The translations under genes and the position numbers were made by a program. The notes beneath the pieces are model-generated. The model saw only the letters and a list, made by a program, of their open reading frames with translations. It had not been told where the DNA came from and did not search any database. Below, piece by piece: positions 18,889 to 27,777 of a stretch of 33,688 nucleotides of DNA. The DNA lies in the IMG/VR virus record IMGVR_UViG_3300049048_000040, positions 1 to 33,688 of that record. One strand, given 5' to 3'. The DNA is from a virus. Position 1 is the first letter of the stretch, and each line of letters opens with the position of its first letter.

Positions 18889-19860
18889 TCAGAGGGCCGT
18901 GGCAGTGACGCGGGAAGTGGTGCGGACGGTCAAGGTGCCTTCCGTGGTGACGGCGCGGAGGACGACCGAGGGAGACGCGGACGTCGACGTGCCGACGCCG
19001 TGGACGGTGACGAACTGGTCCTCGTCGCTCACCGGCTCCACGAACGGACCCGTCGTGCCGACCGTCACCCCGTCGACCGTCACCCAGACCGTGACGTTGC
19101 CGCTGGTGACGTTCTGCCGGTAGCGCAGGGTGCCCATGACGAGCACCTGCCGCCCCACGCCCGCGTTCGACAGGGAGACTGAGGTGACAGCGGCGGTGAC
19201 GTCCTCAGCCACGATGTCATCAGCGGAACGGGTGCCCGAGCCAGCCACCGCGCCCTGCGTCACCCAGCCTGGGCTGCCGAGCGTCGCGGACGTGCTGCCG
19301 ACGAGCTCGCGACGCAGGTTGCGGCCCGACTGGCGGACCACCGTGCCCAGCGACGGCGACGAGGGCAGGTCACCCGACGCGGGGATCAGGTAGTCGCCAC
19401 CAATCCACCCGCGCTGGTCCGTGATGTCCGTCTGTGAGACAGCCGCGACACCCTCCTGCCGCACCACCGCGAGCGGCAGGTCGTAGTCCGACGCGTCACG
19501 CACCAGCGACGGGATGACAGCCGAACCGATCGTGGCCGGCGTGCCCGTGATCGCCTCCACCGTCGCGTCGAACGTCGACAGGTCCAGCCGCAGCACGATC
19601 CGGCTGTAACGCTCCTGGCCCGCGGTCGGCTGCGTACCCAGCGAGCCGAGCGCCTTCGTGATCGTCGCGTCCGACTCGTAGTGGAAGCCCTGCACCAGCG
19701 AGCGACCCGCCAGGATGCTGACCGTCGTCGAGGAGCCATCCGCAGTCACCCGCAGACCCGTGCCCGTCGTGTCACTCACGATGCCGTCCGCGCGGTCGAA
19801 CAGGTCCCGCCAGCCCGCCTCGGAGGTGTCGCCGGTGCCGGGGATCGTCGTCTCAGCCAT
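18889..19860 (-). CDS. Minor tail / upper-baseplate-like protein
   Basis: 323 residues, ATG at 19860. The N-terminal half (TSEAGWRDLFDRADGIVSDTTGTGLRVTADGSSTTVSILAGRSLVQGFHYESDATITKALG...RYSRIVLRLDLSTFDATVEAITGTPA) resembles the tail proteins of actinophages that carry an attachment domain to the distal tail, with recognisable ITDQRGWIGG after the strand region. The C-terminal half is beta-rich and Thr/Val-rich. Role in tail tip assembly is inferred from position between the gp37-like protein and fibre genes. The exact family is not certain. Confidence 0.7.
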   Translation of the reverse strand: MAETTIPGTGDTSEAGWRDLFDRADGIVSDTTGTGLRVTADGSSTTVSILAGRSLVQGFHYESDATITKALGSLGTQPTAGQERYSRIVLRLDLSTFDATVEAITGTPATIGSAVIPSLVRDASDYDLPLAVVRQEGVAAVSQTDITDQRGWIGGDYLIPASGDLPSSPSLGTVVRQSGRNLRRELVGSTSATLGSPGWVTQGAVAGSGTRSADDIVAEDVTAAVTSVSLSNAGVGRQVLVMGTLRYRQNVTSGNVTVWVTVDGVTVGTTGPFVEPVSDEDQFVTVHGVGTSTSASPSVVLRAVTTEGTLTVRTTSRVTATAL

Positions 19861-19872
19861 GCCGTCGTCTCC

Positions 19873-21036
19873 TCAGAGTCTCGCCAAGCCGGACGCGATG
19901 CGCCGGGCCACGTCCGCCTGCCGTTGCACAGACCACTCACCGATCGACGGCGACCACCGGGGGGCCGCACCGTCGCTGTCACTGATCGCCAGCCGCTCCA
20001 GGCGGTCCGTCACCGACTGGCCGTCCTCCGACACCGTCACCAGGTCACCCAGCGCGTAGTCGACGCCGTAACGCCACTGCACGGACTCGGTCGGCTCGAC
20101 CTGGATGCCGTTCTGCGACGCGCCCTCCAGCAGCAGCTCGTCGGCCGACTCCTTGAGGTCCGTGCCGTCCTCGACGTTGGTCTGCGCGGAGAACCGTTCG
20201 CGCCGGAAACCGAAACCACCCGTTGGGGCCGTCGCCGTCGAGCGGACGAAGTTGCGCGTCGTCAACTCGTCGCGGCCACCAGCGATGACATCTGTCGCCT
20301 CAGCAGCCGTCCACGTCCACGCTGAACCGACCAGCGTGCCCGCCTCCACCGACCAGACCAGGCCAGGGCGAGCGACAGGCACGGACGGCTCCACGAGGAG
20401 TTCCCCGCGCCCGCCCTGCACCAGCCGGACACCGACACCGCCCTTGACGCTCACCGACCGGGCGACGTCGAGCAGGCTGTGGAAGCGCGACTTGTACGTG
20501 ATCGTGCTGCCGCGACCCAGGGATGCCGGTACGACCAGTTCCGCGATCTCACGGCGAGCCAGCGCACCCGAGCCGACGTTGGCCGTGATGTAACCGAGCA
20601 GGACCGTCTCAGCCGCACCCGTGCGCGTGTCGTAGGCCGTGCCGATCGTCGCCGCCGTCGTCGAGACATCCGTGGCCGGCGTCATGAAGCCCAGGTAGCC
20701 GGCGAGGATGCCCGTGTCCGTCATGCCGTAGCACGTCACCGAGTCGCGGGCGTAACCGGACGGGGCGCCTGACGTGCGAGTCGCGGTCAGGACCGGGCCG
20801 GACCACACGACCTCGGGGCTGCCCTCCTCGCGGACGACGACACCCCAGCGCGCCAGATCCTCACCAGCCAGCCGCGACGCCGTCAGAGCCCGCGCCGCGT
20901 CCGTGTGCTTCGGCCAGATCGCCTGCCACTGACCCGCGCCCACGTACTCCAGCAGGCCGTACATCGACGAGTAGCCCGAACCGTCCTCGACCTCGACGAA
21001 GTCCTTACGCAGCGACACCGTCAGGCGACGGCTCAC
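19873..21036 (-). CDS. Gp37-like minor tail protein (ReqiPepy6 Gp37-like family)
   Basis: 387 residues from the GTG at 21036, which overlaps the preceding TGA; an extra nine codons to 21063 are shadow. The N-terminal region (LTVSLRKDFVEVEDGSGYSSMYGLLEYVGAGQWQAIWPKHTDAARAL) and central parts (WSGPVLTATRTSG..., SVTCYGMTD..., YKSRFHSLLDVARSVSVKGGVGVRLVQGGRGELLVEP) match the layout of siphovirus Gp37-like minor tail proteins that form the tail hub. The end has SIGEWSVQRQADVARRIASGL. It probably assembles with the distal tail protein encoded just upstream to form the baseplate ring. Confidence 0.75.
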   Translation of the reverse strand: MSRRLTVSLRKDFVEVEDGSGYSSMYGLLEYVGAGQWQAIWPKHTDAARALTASRLAGEDLARWGVVVREEGSPEVVWSGPVLTATRTSGAPSGYARDSVTCYGMTDTGILAGYLGFMTPATDVSTTAATIGTAYDTRTGAAETVLLGYITANVGSGALARREIAELVVPASLGRGSTITYKSRFHSLLDVARSVSVKGGVGVRLVQGGRGELLVEPSVPVARPGLVWSVEAGTLVGSAWTWTAAEATDVIAGGRDELTTRNFVRSTATAPTGGFGFRRERFSAQTNVEDGTDLKESADELLLEGASQNGIQVEPTESVQWRYGVDYALGDLVTVSEDGQSVTDRLERLAISDSDGAAPRWSPSIGEWSVQRQADVARRIASGLARL

Positions 21037-21968
21037 AGCAGCACCTCGAACCGGGGCGACCACGCGACCGTGACCGTCGTCGTCGCATCCGCGCCGACAG
21101 CCTCCACCAGCACCGACTCAGACTCCGTGCGCAGACGGAACAGCTCAGAGCCGGGGGCGACGTACTGCCACCAGTTGCCGTCCACGCTGTGCGACACGCG
21201 GCCCGTCTCGCGCGGGTCCGTGAGCACCGTCAACGTCTCACCCGTCAGCAGCGGCTCATCCACGGACCACGTCACACCGTCGCCGCGCGTGATCGTCAGG
21301 CTGGTGAACGGGCCGGTGATCGTCCACGTGGGCCACGTGTCCAGGTCGCCGCCCACCTCCAGCGGGTTCGCCTCACCCAGCACCGACGACTCAGCCAGAG
21401 ACAGCGGCAGGATCGGGAAGAACGAACCACCAGCGCCACCGACGCTCCACGTGCGGGAACGCTGGTCGCCGGACCACCAGGGGTCTAGTGCGCGCAGACG
21501 CAGGGGGACCGTCGTGTACTTCGCCACCCACGACGAGTTCCACCACGAGTCACCCTCAGCCTGGTACCGCATCACGGGCAGGGACAGCGTCGCGCCACTC
21601 TCGAGCGACCCGACGAGCTGCACGTCCTCGGCGTACGGCGACAGGACGCGCCGCAGGTCCGCCAGGGCAGCAGCGACCGCCGACGTGGACGACGAGCGCA
21701 CCAGCAGGGGCAGCAGCAGGTCCACCGAGCCGACGATGCGCCGCTCCGACCGCAGCACGGCACCGTCGAACGACGGGGACGTGGCGAGGTCTACGTCGAA
21801 CGGGGCACCCGCCAGACCGGACGGACCACGCAGCAGGTCGAACGGGTCCGCCAGCAGGTCGACGGAGCCGTTGGACGACGTGACCTTGAGCGACCGGACG
21901 GCCGACAGGACCGGGGCGGCAGCGCCGGAAGCCGTCGAGCCGCCCGCACCCAGGATGACAGCGGTCAT
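21033..21968 (-). CDS. Distal tail-type minor tail protein
   Basis: 311 residues from the ATG at 21968, which overlaps the tape measure TGA (ATGA). The first 110 residues (VDLLADPFDLLRGPSGLAGAPFDVDLATSPSFDGAVLRSERRIVGSVDLLLPLLV) followed by helical ALADLRRVLSP and a beta domain correspond to siphovirus distal tail proteins (Dit). Downstream are WNSSWVAKYTTVPLRLRALDPWWSG and WPTWTITGPFTSLTITRG. These proteins cap the tail tube below the tape measure. Order tape measure, Dit, Gp37-like is standard. Confidence 0.8.
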   Translation of the reverse strand: MTAVILGAGGSTASGAAAPVLSAVRSLKVTSSNGSVDLLADPFDLLRGPSGLAGAPFDVDLATSPSFDGAVLRSERRIVGSVDLLLPLLVRSSSTSAVAAALADLRRVLSPYAEDVQLVGSLESGATLSLPVMRYQAEGDSWWNSSWVAKYTTVPLRLRALDPWWSGDQRSRTWSVGGAGGSFFPILPLSLAESSVLGEANPLEVGGDLDTWPTWTITGPFTSLTITRGDGVTWSVDEPLLTGETLTVLTDPRETGRVSHSVDGNWWQYVAPGSELFRLRTESESVLVEAVGADATTTVTVAWSPRFEVLL

Positions 21969-24823
21969 GCCGGCGCACCCCATCCCGCGATCGTGGCGGC
22001 GAACTGCTGCTCCATGACGATGCGCTGAGCCAGCCGCGCCTCGTCCGTGCTCGTGGCCTTGACGTTGACGTTGAGCACCCGGCCACCCGTGCGGTTCATG
22101 CCGAACATGCGGTTGGTCTGGCCCAGGTCGACGAGCCCGCCGTTAGCGAAGCCCGGCGCCATGCGTCCGCGGTTGATCGCGTCGAGGAAGTCGACACCCA
22201 CCGCGTTGACGGCGTCCGCGCGCACGACGTACTCGCCGTTGCTGAGGTACGACAGGATGCTGTCGCTCGTCCCCGTACCGGGGCCGGTGACGTAGCCGCC
22301 CGACCAGTTCTCGCGCGGCTGGTTGCCGCCACGGTTCGACTGCGCGATGTCCTGCCGAACCGTCGACTCGTAGGTGGTGATGTCGATGCGGATGTTCTTG
22401 TCGATGTTGTCCAGCGACGCCTTGAGGTAGTCTGCATCCGCGATCGCCTTCGCCATGCCGGGCGTCGTGACCTCAGTCTCGACCAGCGCGGGCACCTGCT
22501 CCAGCGACGCCGTGTACTCCAGGGCCTCCTCGCGGGAGTAGCCCATCGCCACGATCTGGTCGACCAGCGCCGCGCGAGACGCCTTCGTCTTGTCCGTGAT
22601 CGCGCCGATGCCACGGCCACGCTCGGCCATGACCTTCGCCTCCTCGCCAATGGCAAGGATCGTCGCGTCGATCATGTCGCGGTTGTCGCGGCCGGCCTGC
22701 GTCTGAGCCTTGATCGACTCGTTCAGCGGGACGAACGCCTCGCCTGCCTCCTCGGCAGCCTTCTTCGCCTCGGCCGTCTTGTCGGCCATGTCCGCGATCG
22801 CCTGGGCGGTGTTGTCCGCGGCCTCCTGCTGAGACAGCGTGACGCCGAACAGGTTGTCGAGAGCCGTGCTCAGCGCGTCGATCTGGTCCTCTGCGGACTC
22901 AGTCTCGGTGACGATGTACGCGGCGGACTCGGCCACGGCGTCCATGCCGCCCGCAGCCTCGTAGTGCTCCGTCGCGGCCTTGTTGACAGCCTCGGCGGCG
23001 CCGTTGATGGCCTCGTACTCCTGCCGCCATGCGCGGGTCGCGGCGTCGAGCTGGCCCGTCTGGTCACCGATGATCCCGTTGAGTCGGTCGGCCGCGTCAC
23101 TGACCCGCAGGTTCTCCGAGCCGAGCGCGTTCAGACTCGACCGGCCGTCCTCGGAGTAGTTGCGGGCGTCGTCGATGCGCGCACCGACGATCCGCATGGC
23201 CTCGGCGTTGCCGAGGGCGGCGTCCGTGACGACGTCGAGCTCCAGCCCGAGAGCCTTCGCGGCGTCGAGAGCGCCCTGGTCCTGGAGCGAGCGCACGACC
23301 GCGGCGCGGGTGTTCTCCGTCAGGGCGCCGGTCGCCTCGTCCAGGCTTGACTTGTACTCGTCGATGGCCTGCTGCTGGTCAGCCCACGACTTGGCGAGTG
23401 TGCCGCCGACCAGAGAGAGCCCAACGATGGCGAGCCCGATCGGACCCGCAGCCGCCTGCATCGCCCGCAGCCCACCAGCAGCCTTCGCACCCAGCGGGCC
23501 GGTAGCGGCCAGCGTGGCGTTCATCGCGGCGATCTTCGGCGTGAGGATCAGGTAGGCAGCACCGAGCAGCCCAGCAGCGGTCGTCGCCAGAGTGAAGCCG
23601 CCCACGACCTCGAGCACCGGGTCCGGCAGGTCAGCGATTGCGCCGACGATCGTGCCGACATCCTCAGCAGCCGACGCCAGGGCGGGACCGAACACCTCGC
23701 CCACGCTGATAGCGGCGTCGTTGAAGGCGTTGCGGGTCCGCTGCAACTGAGCCTCGGTCGTCGCGTACCGCTGCGCAGCCTCCTCGGCCAGCGCGGTGTT
23801 CTCCTCCCACGCGGCAGAGCCGAGCGTCAGGGAGTCCGTGAACAGGTCGCCCGCAGACGCAGCACGCAGCAGCGCGTCACGCACGCGGATCTCGCCCAGC
23901 TCCAGATCCTCCAGCACGCCGAACACGTCGCCACCGGACTGCTGGATGCCACCGAGCCCCTGGATGAACAGGGAGATCGCGCCCGCAGCGTCGTCGCGGT
24001 AAGCCGCCGCGAACTCCTCCGCAGACAGGCCCGCCACCTCAGCGAACCGGGCCAGATCCTCACCGCCACCACGCACGGCCTGCTCGATCGTGACGAACGT
24101 CCGGGAGATCGCCGTACCGCCAGCCTCAGCCTCGATGCCGACGCTCGACAGGGCAGCCGCGAACGACAGCACCTCATCCTCGGACAGCCCGATCTGGCGG
24201 CCAGCACCAGCGATGCGCAGGCCCATCTCGACGATCTCGCGCTCCGTCGTGGCGCTGTTGTTGCCCAGGTCCACGATCGTCGAGCCGAGCCGGTCCACGT
24301 CGTCCGCGCTCGTGCCCATGATGTTGGAGAACCGGGCCAGGGCGGTCGCGGCCTCGTCGGCGGACAGGTTCGTCGTCTCGCCCAGGTCGACCATGACGCC
24401 CGTGAAGCGCAGGATGTCGTCGCGGGCGATGCCGAGCTGACCAGCAGCCGCAGCGACCGCGGCGAGCTCCTGGTGCGTGGCCGGCAGTTCCCGGGCCATG
24501 TTCCGCAGCCCGGCCTCGACCGCGGCCAACTGCTCGGGCGTGCCGTCGACCGTCTTGCGGACACCGGCGAACGCCGACTCCCACTGGACCGCCGCACGAA
24601 CCGACACCAGCAGCGCAGCACCCACCGCGGCAGCCGCGACGGCCATGCCCTTGCCGATGGAGTCCGACAGGTCACGCTGCGCCCGAGCCGTCCGCTCGGC
24701 CGCCTTCTCCTGCTTCTGGAACTCACGCTCCAGCACACGAGCCGACGCCGCCGCAGACTTCGCGGCCCGGTCGAACCCCGACGAGTCACCGGAGATCCTG
24801 ACGGAGAGGTCAGTGCTTGCCAC
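21965..24823 (-). CDS. Tape measure protein
   Basis: 952 residues from the GTG at 24823, preceded by GGAGGAGGG and overlapping the frameshifted chaperone frame by 14 bases. The N-terminal coiled coil (SGFDRAAKSAAASARVLEREFQKQEKAAERTARAQRDL) leads into the TP901-type domain with hallmarks FAGVRKTVDGTPEQLAAVEAGLRNMARELPATHQELAAVAAAAGQLGI and SADEAATALARFSNIMGTSADDVDRLGSTIVDLGN. Hydrophobic segments sit near 57-73, 395-420 and 455-480. The C-terminal part has YVVRADAVNAVGVDFLDAINRG, as in other actinophage tape measures. At roughly 1.5 angstrom per residue it implies a tail near 140 nm, an estimate only. It sets tail length and may assist DNA delivery. Confidence 0.95.
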   Translation of the reverse strand: MASTDLSVRISGDSSGFDRAAKSAAASARVLEREFQKQEKAAERTARAQRDLSDSIGKGMAVAAAAVGAALLVSVRAAVQWESAFAGVRKTVDGTPEQLAAVEAGLRNMARELPATHQELAAVAAAAGQLGIARDDILRFTGVMVDLGETTNLSADEAATALARFSNIMGTSADDVDRLGSTIVDLGNNSATTEREIVEMGLRIAGAGRQIGLSEDEVLSFAAALSSVGIEAEAGGTAISRTFVTIEQAVRGGGEDLARFAEVAGLSAEEFAAAYRDDAAGAISLFIQGLGGIQQSGGDVFGVLEDLELGEIRVRDALLRAASAGDLFTDSLTLGSAAWEENTALAEEAAQRYATTEAQLQRTRNAFNDAAISVGEVFGPALASAAEDVGTIVGAIADLPDPVLEVVGGFTLATTAAGLLGAAYLILTPKIAAMNATLAATGPLGAKAAGGLRAMQAAAGPIGLAIVGLSLVGGTLAKSWADQQQAIDEYKSSLDEATGALTENTRAAVVRSLQDQGALDAAKALGLELDVVTDAALGNAEAMRIVGARIDDARNYSEDGRSSLNALGSENLRVSDAADRLNGIIGDQTGQLDAATRAWRQEYEAINGAAEAVNKAATEHYEAAGGMDAVAESAAYIVTETESAEDQIDALSTALDNLFGVTLSQQEAADNTAQAIADMADKTAEAKKAAEEAGEAFVPLNESIKAQTQAGRDNRDMIDATILAIGEEAKVMAERGRGIGAITDKTKASRAALVDQIVAMGYSREEALEYTASLEQVPALVETEVTTPGMAKAIADADYLKASLDNIDKNIRIDITTYESTVRQDIAQSNRGGNQPRENWSGGYVTGPGTGTSDSILSYLSNGEYVVRADAVNAVGVDFLDAINRGRMAPGFANGGLVDLGQTNRMFGMNRTGGRVLNVNVKATSTDEARLAQRIVMEQQFAATIAGWGAPA

Positions 24824-25591
24824 GAACCCTCCTCCAGATAAGGCGGATCTTCTCGCCGGGTCGCGGCTTGTCCTGGCGTGGCGCCTCGAGCTGTGCGCAG
24901 CCCGGACACCAGACCGTCGTCGTCGTCACCTGCTGGATCGCCTCAGTCGTCCAGGCGTCCGGGTGGACACCGCAGCCCCCGCACGTCTCGTCCAGGTACT
25001 GCTGGTAGGCGATCGCATTCGCCTGGTCCGCCTCCGACCACGACAGGAACTCAGACAGCGAGATCCGGTAGTGGTGAGCGGCACGCAGGCGAGCCCGGAA
25101 CAGAGAGTCCCGGGCTAGACGGCCAAAGGGCCGCCGATCCCACCCCTGCCGGCGTTGACCTCCCACGCGGTCAGCCACAGCGTGTTCGCGTGGCCCGCGG
25201 TGAACGTCCGGTCCTTCAAGTGCTCACGCCACCACGCGACGTCCTGGAGCTCAGGGTCCGTCGCACAGCGCGCGAACAGGTGAGGGCGCATCGACTTCTC
25301 GTCGACCTCGCCCTCGTCGTCCACGTGCTCGGCCAGCAGCGCCTCGAACTCAGCGACCGGAAGCGCCTCGAACTCGACGACGTCCTCCAGGTCAGCCGCA
25401 CCGGCCTCCAGCGACGCCAGCGCCTCCTCAGCCTTCACCAGAGCCTCGGTGCGCTCCGACGAACGGCCCAGCAGGTCCACGATCGACCGCTGCTCAGCGA
25501 GGCGGCGGGCGTCGGCCTCACGGCCCGGCTTGACCAGCCGAGCCGTGAGGCGACGAGGCGCCCGAGCCTCCAGAGAGGAACGAAGGCTCAC
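24810..25591 (-). CDS. Frameshifted tail assembly chaperone (long form)
   Basis: A -1 shift at the C CCT TTG heptamer (25124-25130) joins residues 1-156 of the short chaperone to 104 residues of the overlapping frame that stops at 24810, giving about 260 residues. The extension has no ribosome site or start of its own near the overlap. It contains RISLSEFLSWSEADQANAIAYQQYLDETCGGCGVHPDAW and then WCPGC, a CGGC/CPGC pair typical of actinophage long chaperones. This G/GT arrangement just upstream of the tape measure is conserved in siphoviruses. The long form helps load tail protein onto the tape measure. Confidence 0.85.
25092..25130 (-). promoter_or_regulatory. -1 ribosomal frameshift signal with stem-loop
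   Basis: Read leftward, the in-frame heptamer C CCT TTG (25130-25124) fits X XXY YYZ. Seven bases later AGCCCGG (25116-25110) pairs with CCGGGCT (25098-25092) around an 11-base loop. The zero-frame stop is only six bases beyond the slip site. Confidence 0.8.
25115..25591 (-). CDS. Tail assembly chaperone, short form
   Basis: 158 residues from the ATG at 25591, overlapping the major tail protein stop (ATGA). A basic N-terminus is followed by helices with acidic clusters (AALASLEAGAADLEDVVEFEALPVAEFEALLAEHVDDEGEVDEKSMRPHLFARCATDPELQDVAWWREHLKDRTFTAGHANTLWLTAWEVN). The ordered phrase LFxxC...W...LKDxxFxxxHANxLWxxAW resembles short tail chaperones of actinophages. It ends GIGGPLAV shortly after the slip site. 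It would be made in excess over the shifted form. Confidence 0.85.
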   Translation of the reverse strand: MSLRSSLEARAPRRLTARLVKPGREADARRLAEQRSIVDLLGRSSERTEALVKAEEALASLEAGAADLEDVVEFEALPVAEFEALLAEHVDDEGEVDEKSMRPHLFARCATDPELQDVAWWREHLKDRTFTAGHANTLWLTAWEVNAGRGGIGGPLAV

Positions 25592-26082
25592 GCGGAAGCC
25601 GGGAGGGTGACGCGCTCGCGCCGGTTCACCGAGAACGACACGTTGGTGCGGGTGACCGAGCGGGCCGCGATGACGTCGGACATCGTCGACACCTCAGCCT
25701 TGAACACCCACGCGGGCTCGCCACCCGTGCCGGCGTTGCCAGACGGGCAGACGACGAGGTACCCGGCGTCACCCGAGGCCAGCACGGTGTAGATGTCGCC
25801 GGCCGTGGCCTCCTGCGACTCGTAACCGCAGACCAGGGACAGCTCGTTGAGGTTCGACCCGACGAACACCTTGGCGGCAGTCGAGTCGTCCATGAGGTCG
25901 AAGTCCTCGTACTGCGGCTGGTCGTCGCCACCGCTCACCGCGTTGACCGCGGCAGTGATGTCGTCGCCGGCCGTGATCTCCAGCTGCGTCGGGGTCAGGT
26001 CGGTCGCCACGATCGTGGTCAGCCAGTAGAACTTGGCCCGACCGTTCGGCGCGGACAGGTTCGGGCGGACAAGAGTCGCCAT
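25588..26082 (-). CDS. Major tail protein (tail tube)
   Basis: 164 residues from the ATG at 26082, preceded by GAGGAACACC; the longer upstream frame is shadow. The protein is beta-rich (RAKFYWLTTIVATDLTPTQLEITAGDDITAAVNAVSGGDDQPQYEDFDLMDDSTAAKVFVGSNLNELSLVCGYESQEA...DIYTVLASGDAGYLVVCPSGNAG) and ends in a Val/Thr strand region with SVTRTNVSFSVNRRERVTLP. Its start KFYW and the PQYEDFDL turn recall phi-like actinophage tail tube subunits. Position between tail completion proteins and the chaperones makes this the expected tube gene. Confidence 0.85.
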   Translation of the reverse strand: MATLVRPNLSAPNGRAKFYWLTTIVATDLTPTQLEITAGDDITAAVNAVSGGDDQPQYEDFDLMDDSTAAKVFVGSNLNELSLVCGYESQEATAGDIYTVLASGDAGYLVVCPSGNAGTGGEPAWVFKAEVSTMSDVIAARSVTRTNVSFSVNRRERVTLPASA

Positions 26083-26095
26083 TGCGGTGTTCCTC

Positions 26096-26548
26096 TCAGG
26101 ATGTGATGCGGAAGCCCGCCCGAGCGGCGGCCTTGTCGAACGCCTCAGTGGCGCGCTTGAGTGCCTGACGCCCCGCGGTGCGGAGGGCCGGGACCAGGAA
26201 GGGGCGGGTGCGCTGCTCGTACCAGCGAGATCGGTTGCCGAACAGCGGGTGGGCGAACGACCCCTGACCCCGCTTGCCCTCGTAGGCGCCCGCGTGCGGC
26301 GCGATGCGGCGGCGGGCCACGACGCGGATCGCCTCACGGTTGCGCTGGAAGGCCACACGGGTGGTCAGCGACCGAGGGATGCGCGTCGACCACGAGGCAT
26401 TCGCGGATGCCTCACGCTTCACGTCGTCGGCGGTGTCCTTGAGTGCACGCCGGATCTCCGGGCGCATGTACTTCGGGACAGCCGACAGGCGCTGCTGGAG
26501 CGTGATCCCGTCGACAGAACCCTTGATCTCGAACGACGGCTCGGTCAC
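26096..26548 (-). CDS. HK97 gp10-like tail completion protein
   Basis: 150 residues from the GTG at 26548, overlapping the preceding TGA. The basic N-terminal helix (RLSAVPKYMRPEIRRALKDTADDVKREASANASW) and a core with SLTTRVAFQRNREAIRVVARRRIAPHAGAYEGKRGQGSFAHPLFGNRSRWYEQRTRPFLVPAL match the HK97 gp10/phage tail completion pattern, especially the HAxAxE-G-...-GxxxHPLFG...W...F section. It probably joins the neck to the tail tube. Its place between terminator and tube protein is standard. Confidence 0.85.
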   Translation of the reverse strand: MTEPSFEIKGSVDGITLQQRLSAVPKYMRPEIRRALKDTADDVKREASANASWSTRIPRSLTTRVAFQRNREAIRVVARRRIAPHAGAYEGKRGQGSFAHPLFGNRSRWYEQRTRPFLVPALRTAGRQALKRATEAFDKAAARAGFRITS

Positions 26549-26994
26549 TGCTGGACCTGAGCCACCACCGCGAACTCGACACCAGCGGTGCCGCCGTCCT
26601 CAGCGTGCGCGTCGAAGTGCCACTCCTGCTCGGTCGCCACGAAGGCATCGACCGTGAGGCCACCGAGGGTCACGTCGGCGCGGACAGCCTCGAGCAGGGC
26701 GCGGTAGTAGGAGCCGCACCGACCGGCCGCGACACGCCAGTCCAGGGAACCGTCGAACACGGTCACCATGCAGCGCACGATCACGTCCGTCAGGTAGCCC
26801 GACGCCATGTCGTCCACGCTCGGAGACGCGGTCGCGCCACCGCGGTCCAGGTCACCGATGCCGACCGAGCAGAGGACGTCGGGCAGGACATCGGGGACGT
26901 TGCCCACCTTGACCTCGCCGGGCAGGCTGTCCGCGACGAGCTGGGCGGACCAGGCAGCCTCGATGGCGTCCAGCACCTCCCAGATCTCGGTCAT
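26545..26994 (-). CDS. Tail terminator-like protein
   Basis: 149 residues, ATG at 26994 overlapping the next gene's stop region. It begins MTEIWEVLDAIEAAW and contains strands (CSVGIGDLDRGGATASPSVDDMASGYLTDVIVRCMVTVFDGSLDWR) followed by a helix (GRCGSYYRALLEAVRADVTLGGLTVDAFVATEQEWHFDAHAEDGGTAGVEFAVVAQVQ), the alpha/beta layout of tail terminators. Its role is to cap the tail tube and connect it to the head. Identified mainly from fold pattern and order. Confidence 0.7.
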   Translation of the reverse strand: MTEIWEVLDAIEAAWSAQLVADSLPGEVKVGNVPDVLPDVLCSVGIGDLDRGGATASPSVDDMASGYLTDVIVRCMVTVFDGSLDWRVAAGRCGSYYRALLEAVRADVTLGGLTVDAFVATEQEWHFDAHAEDGGTAGVEFAVVAQVQQ

Positions 26995-27512
26995 GCGATC
27001 GGGACCGTCGAGCCCGGGACCTGCTGCACCAACTGCTCGACGCTGTGCGGGATCGCGTAGCCGCCCATGACGGCGGCCTGCGTGCCGTCCGTGCGGTTCT
27101 CACGGCGGGTTCCTGCGTAGGCGCCCCACCAGTGCTTGGCGAGGGCCAGGACGGCGTCAGTCATGATGGCCGGCGACGTCGCGTAACCGTGCGTGCCGGT
27201 GAACGTCCACGGACCGCGGGAGCCGCGGGACGTGTAGACGACCGACGACTCAGTGTCTACGACGCTGGCCGTGCGCTCGGTGCCGCCGTGGTCGGTGATC
27301 GTGTCGACCGTGACCAGCGCGGGGACGGCGAGGTACACGCGGCCACCACCCGTGACGACGACGCGCGAGAACGCGGTCACCTCGAACGGGCCGCAGCGGC
27401 GCTCCACCCACTCCGTAGCCGAGGCCAGGACCCTCGTCAGGTCGGCAGTCTCGGCTGTGAAGTCGGACATCTTGAGGTAGGCCGCCAGGTCGGCCACGAC
27501 CGGGGCCGCCAC
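26991..27512 (-). CDS. Head-tail connector (gp6-like adaptor)
   Basis: 173 residues from the GTG at 27512, one base beyond the upstream stop; the longer frame is shadow. The start VVADLAAYLKMSDFTAETADLTRVLASATEWVERRCGPFEV is the typical helical opening of phage gp6-like connectors, followed by a beta domain (VVVTGGGRVYLAVPALVTVDTIT) and a C-terminal helix (IMTDAVLALAKHWWGAYAGTRR). These adaptors seal the portal to the neck. One Cys, no extra domain. High confidence in the group, less in the exact member. Confidence 0.8.
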   Translation of the reverse strand: MAAPVVADLAAYLKMSDFTAETADLTRVLASATEWVERRCGPFEVTAFSRVVVTGGGRVYLAVPALVTVDTITDHGGTERTASVVDTESSVVYTSRGSRGPWTFTGTHGYATSPAIMTDAVLALAKHWWGAYAGTRRENRTDGTQAAVMGGYAIPHSVEQLVQQVPGSTVPIA

Positions 27513-27513
27513 G

Positions 27514-27738
27514 TCAGGACCGCTTGCGCGCGACGGAACGCTTCTCGCCAGGGGCAGCGGTGGCGGACTCGACGTCACGCCCGTGGCTGCGGACCCCGAC
27601 AGGCTGGAACAGGTTCTCGTGGCCCTTCACGACCGGGTCGGTGTCCTCGACGATCTCGCCGGCAGCGATCACGCGGCCGTGGTCGCCCTTCTTGGTGCCA
27701 GCGGTGGCGAACGCCTCACGTGCCATGAGCAGCGCCAT
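27514..27738 (-). CDS. Small head-tail junction-region protein (73 aa)
   Basis: ATG at 27738 with GAAGGAGAG upstream. The sequence MALLMAREAFATAGTKKGDHGRVIAAGEIVEDTDPVVKGHENLFQPV resembles small proteins found after the capsid in many actinophages; the phrase DTDPVVKGHENLFQPV is characteristic (compare decoration or junction-type proteins). The C-terminus is basic (EKRSVARKRS). It probably contributes to head surface or neck but its role is not established. It follows the capsid hairpin. Confidence 0.65.
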   Translation of the reverse strand: MALLMAREAFATAGTKKGDHGRVIAAGEIVEDTDPVVKGHENLFQPVGVRSHGRDVESATAAPGEKRSVARKRS

Positions 27739-27777
27739 GTGTCTCTCCTTCGGTCGTGCGGACGTGCCGGGACGCAC

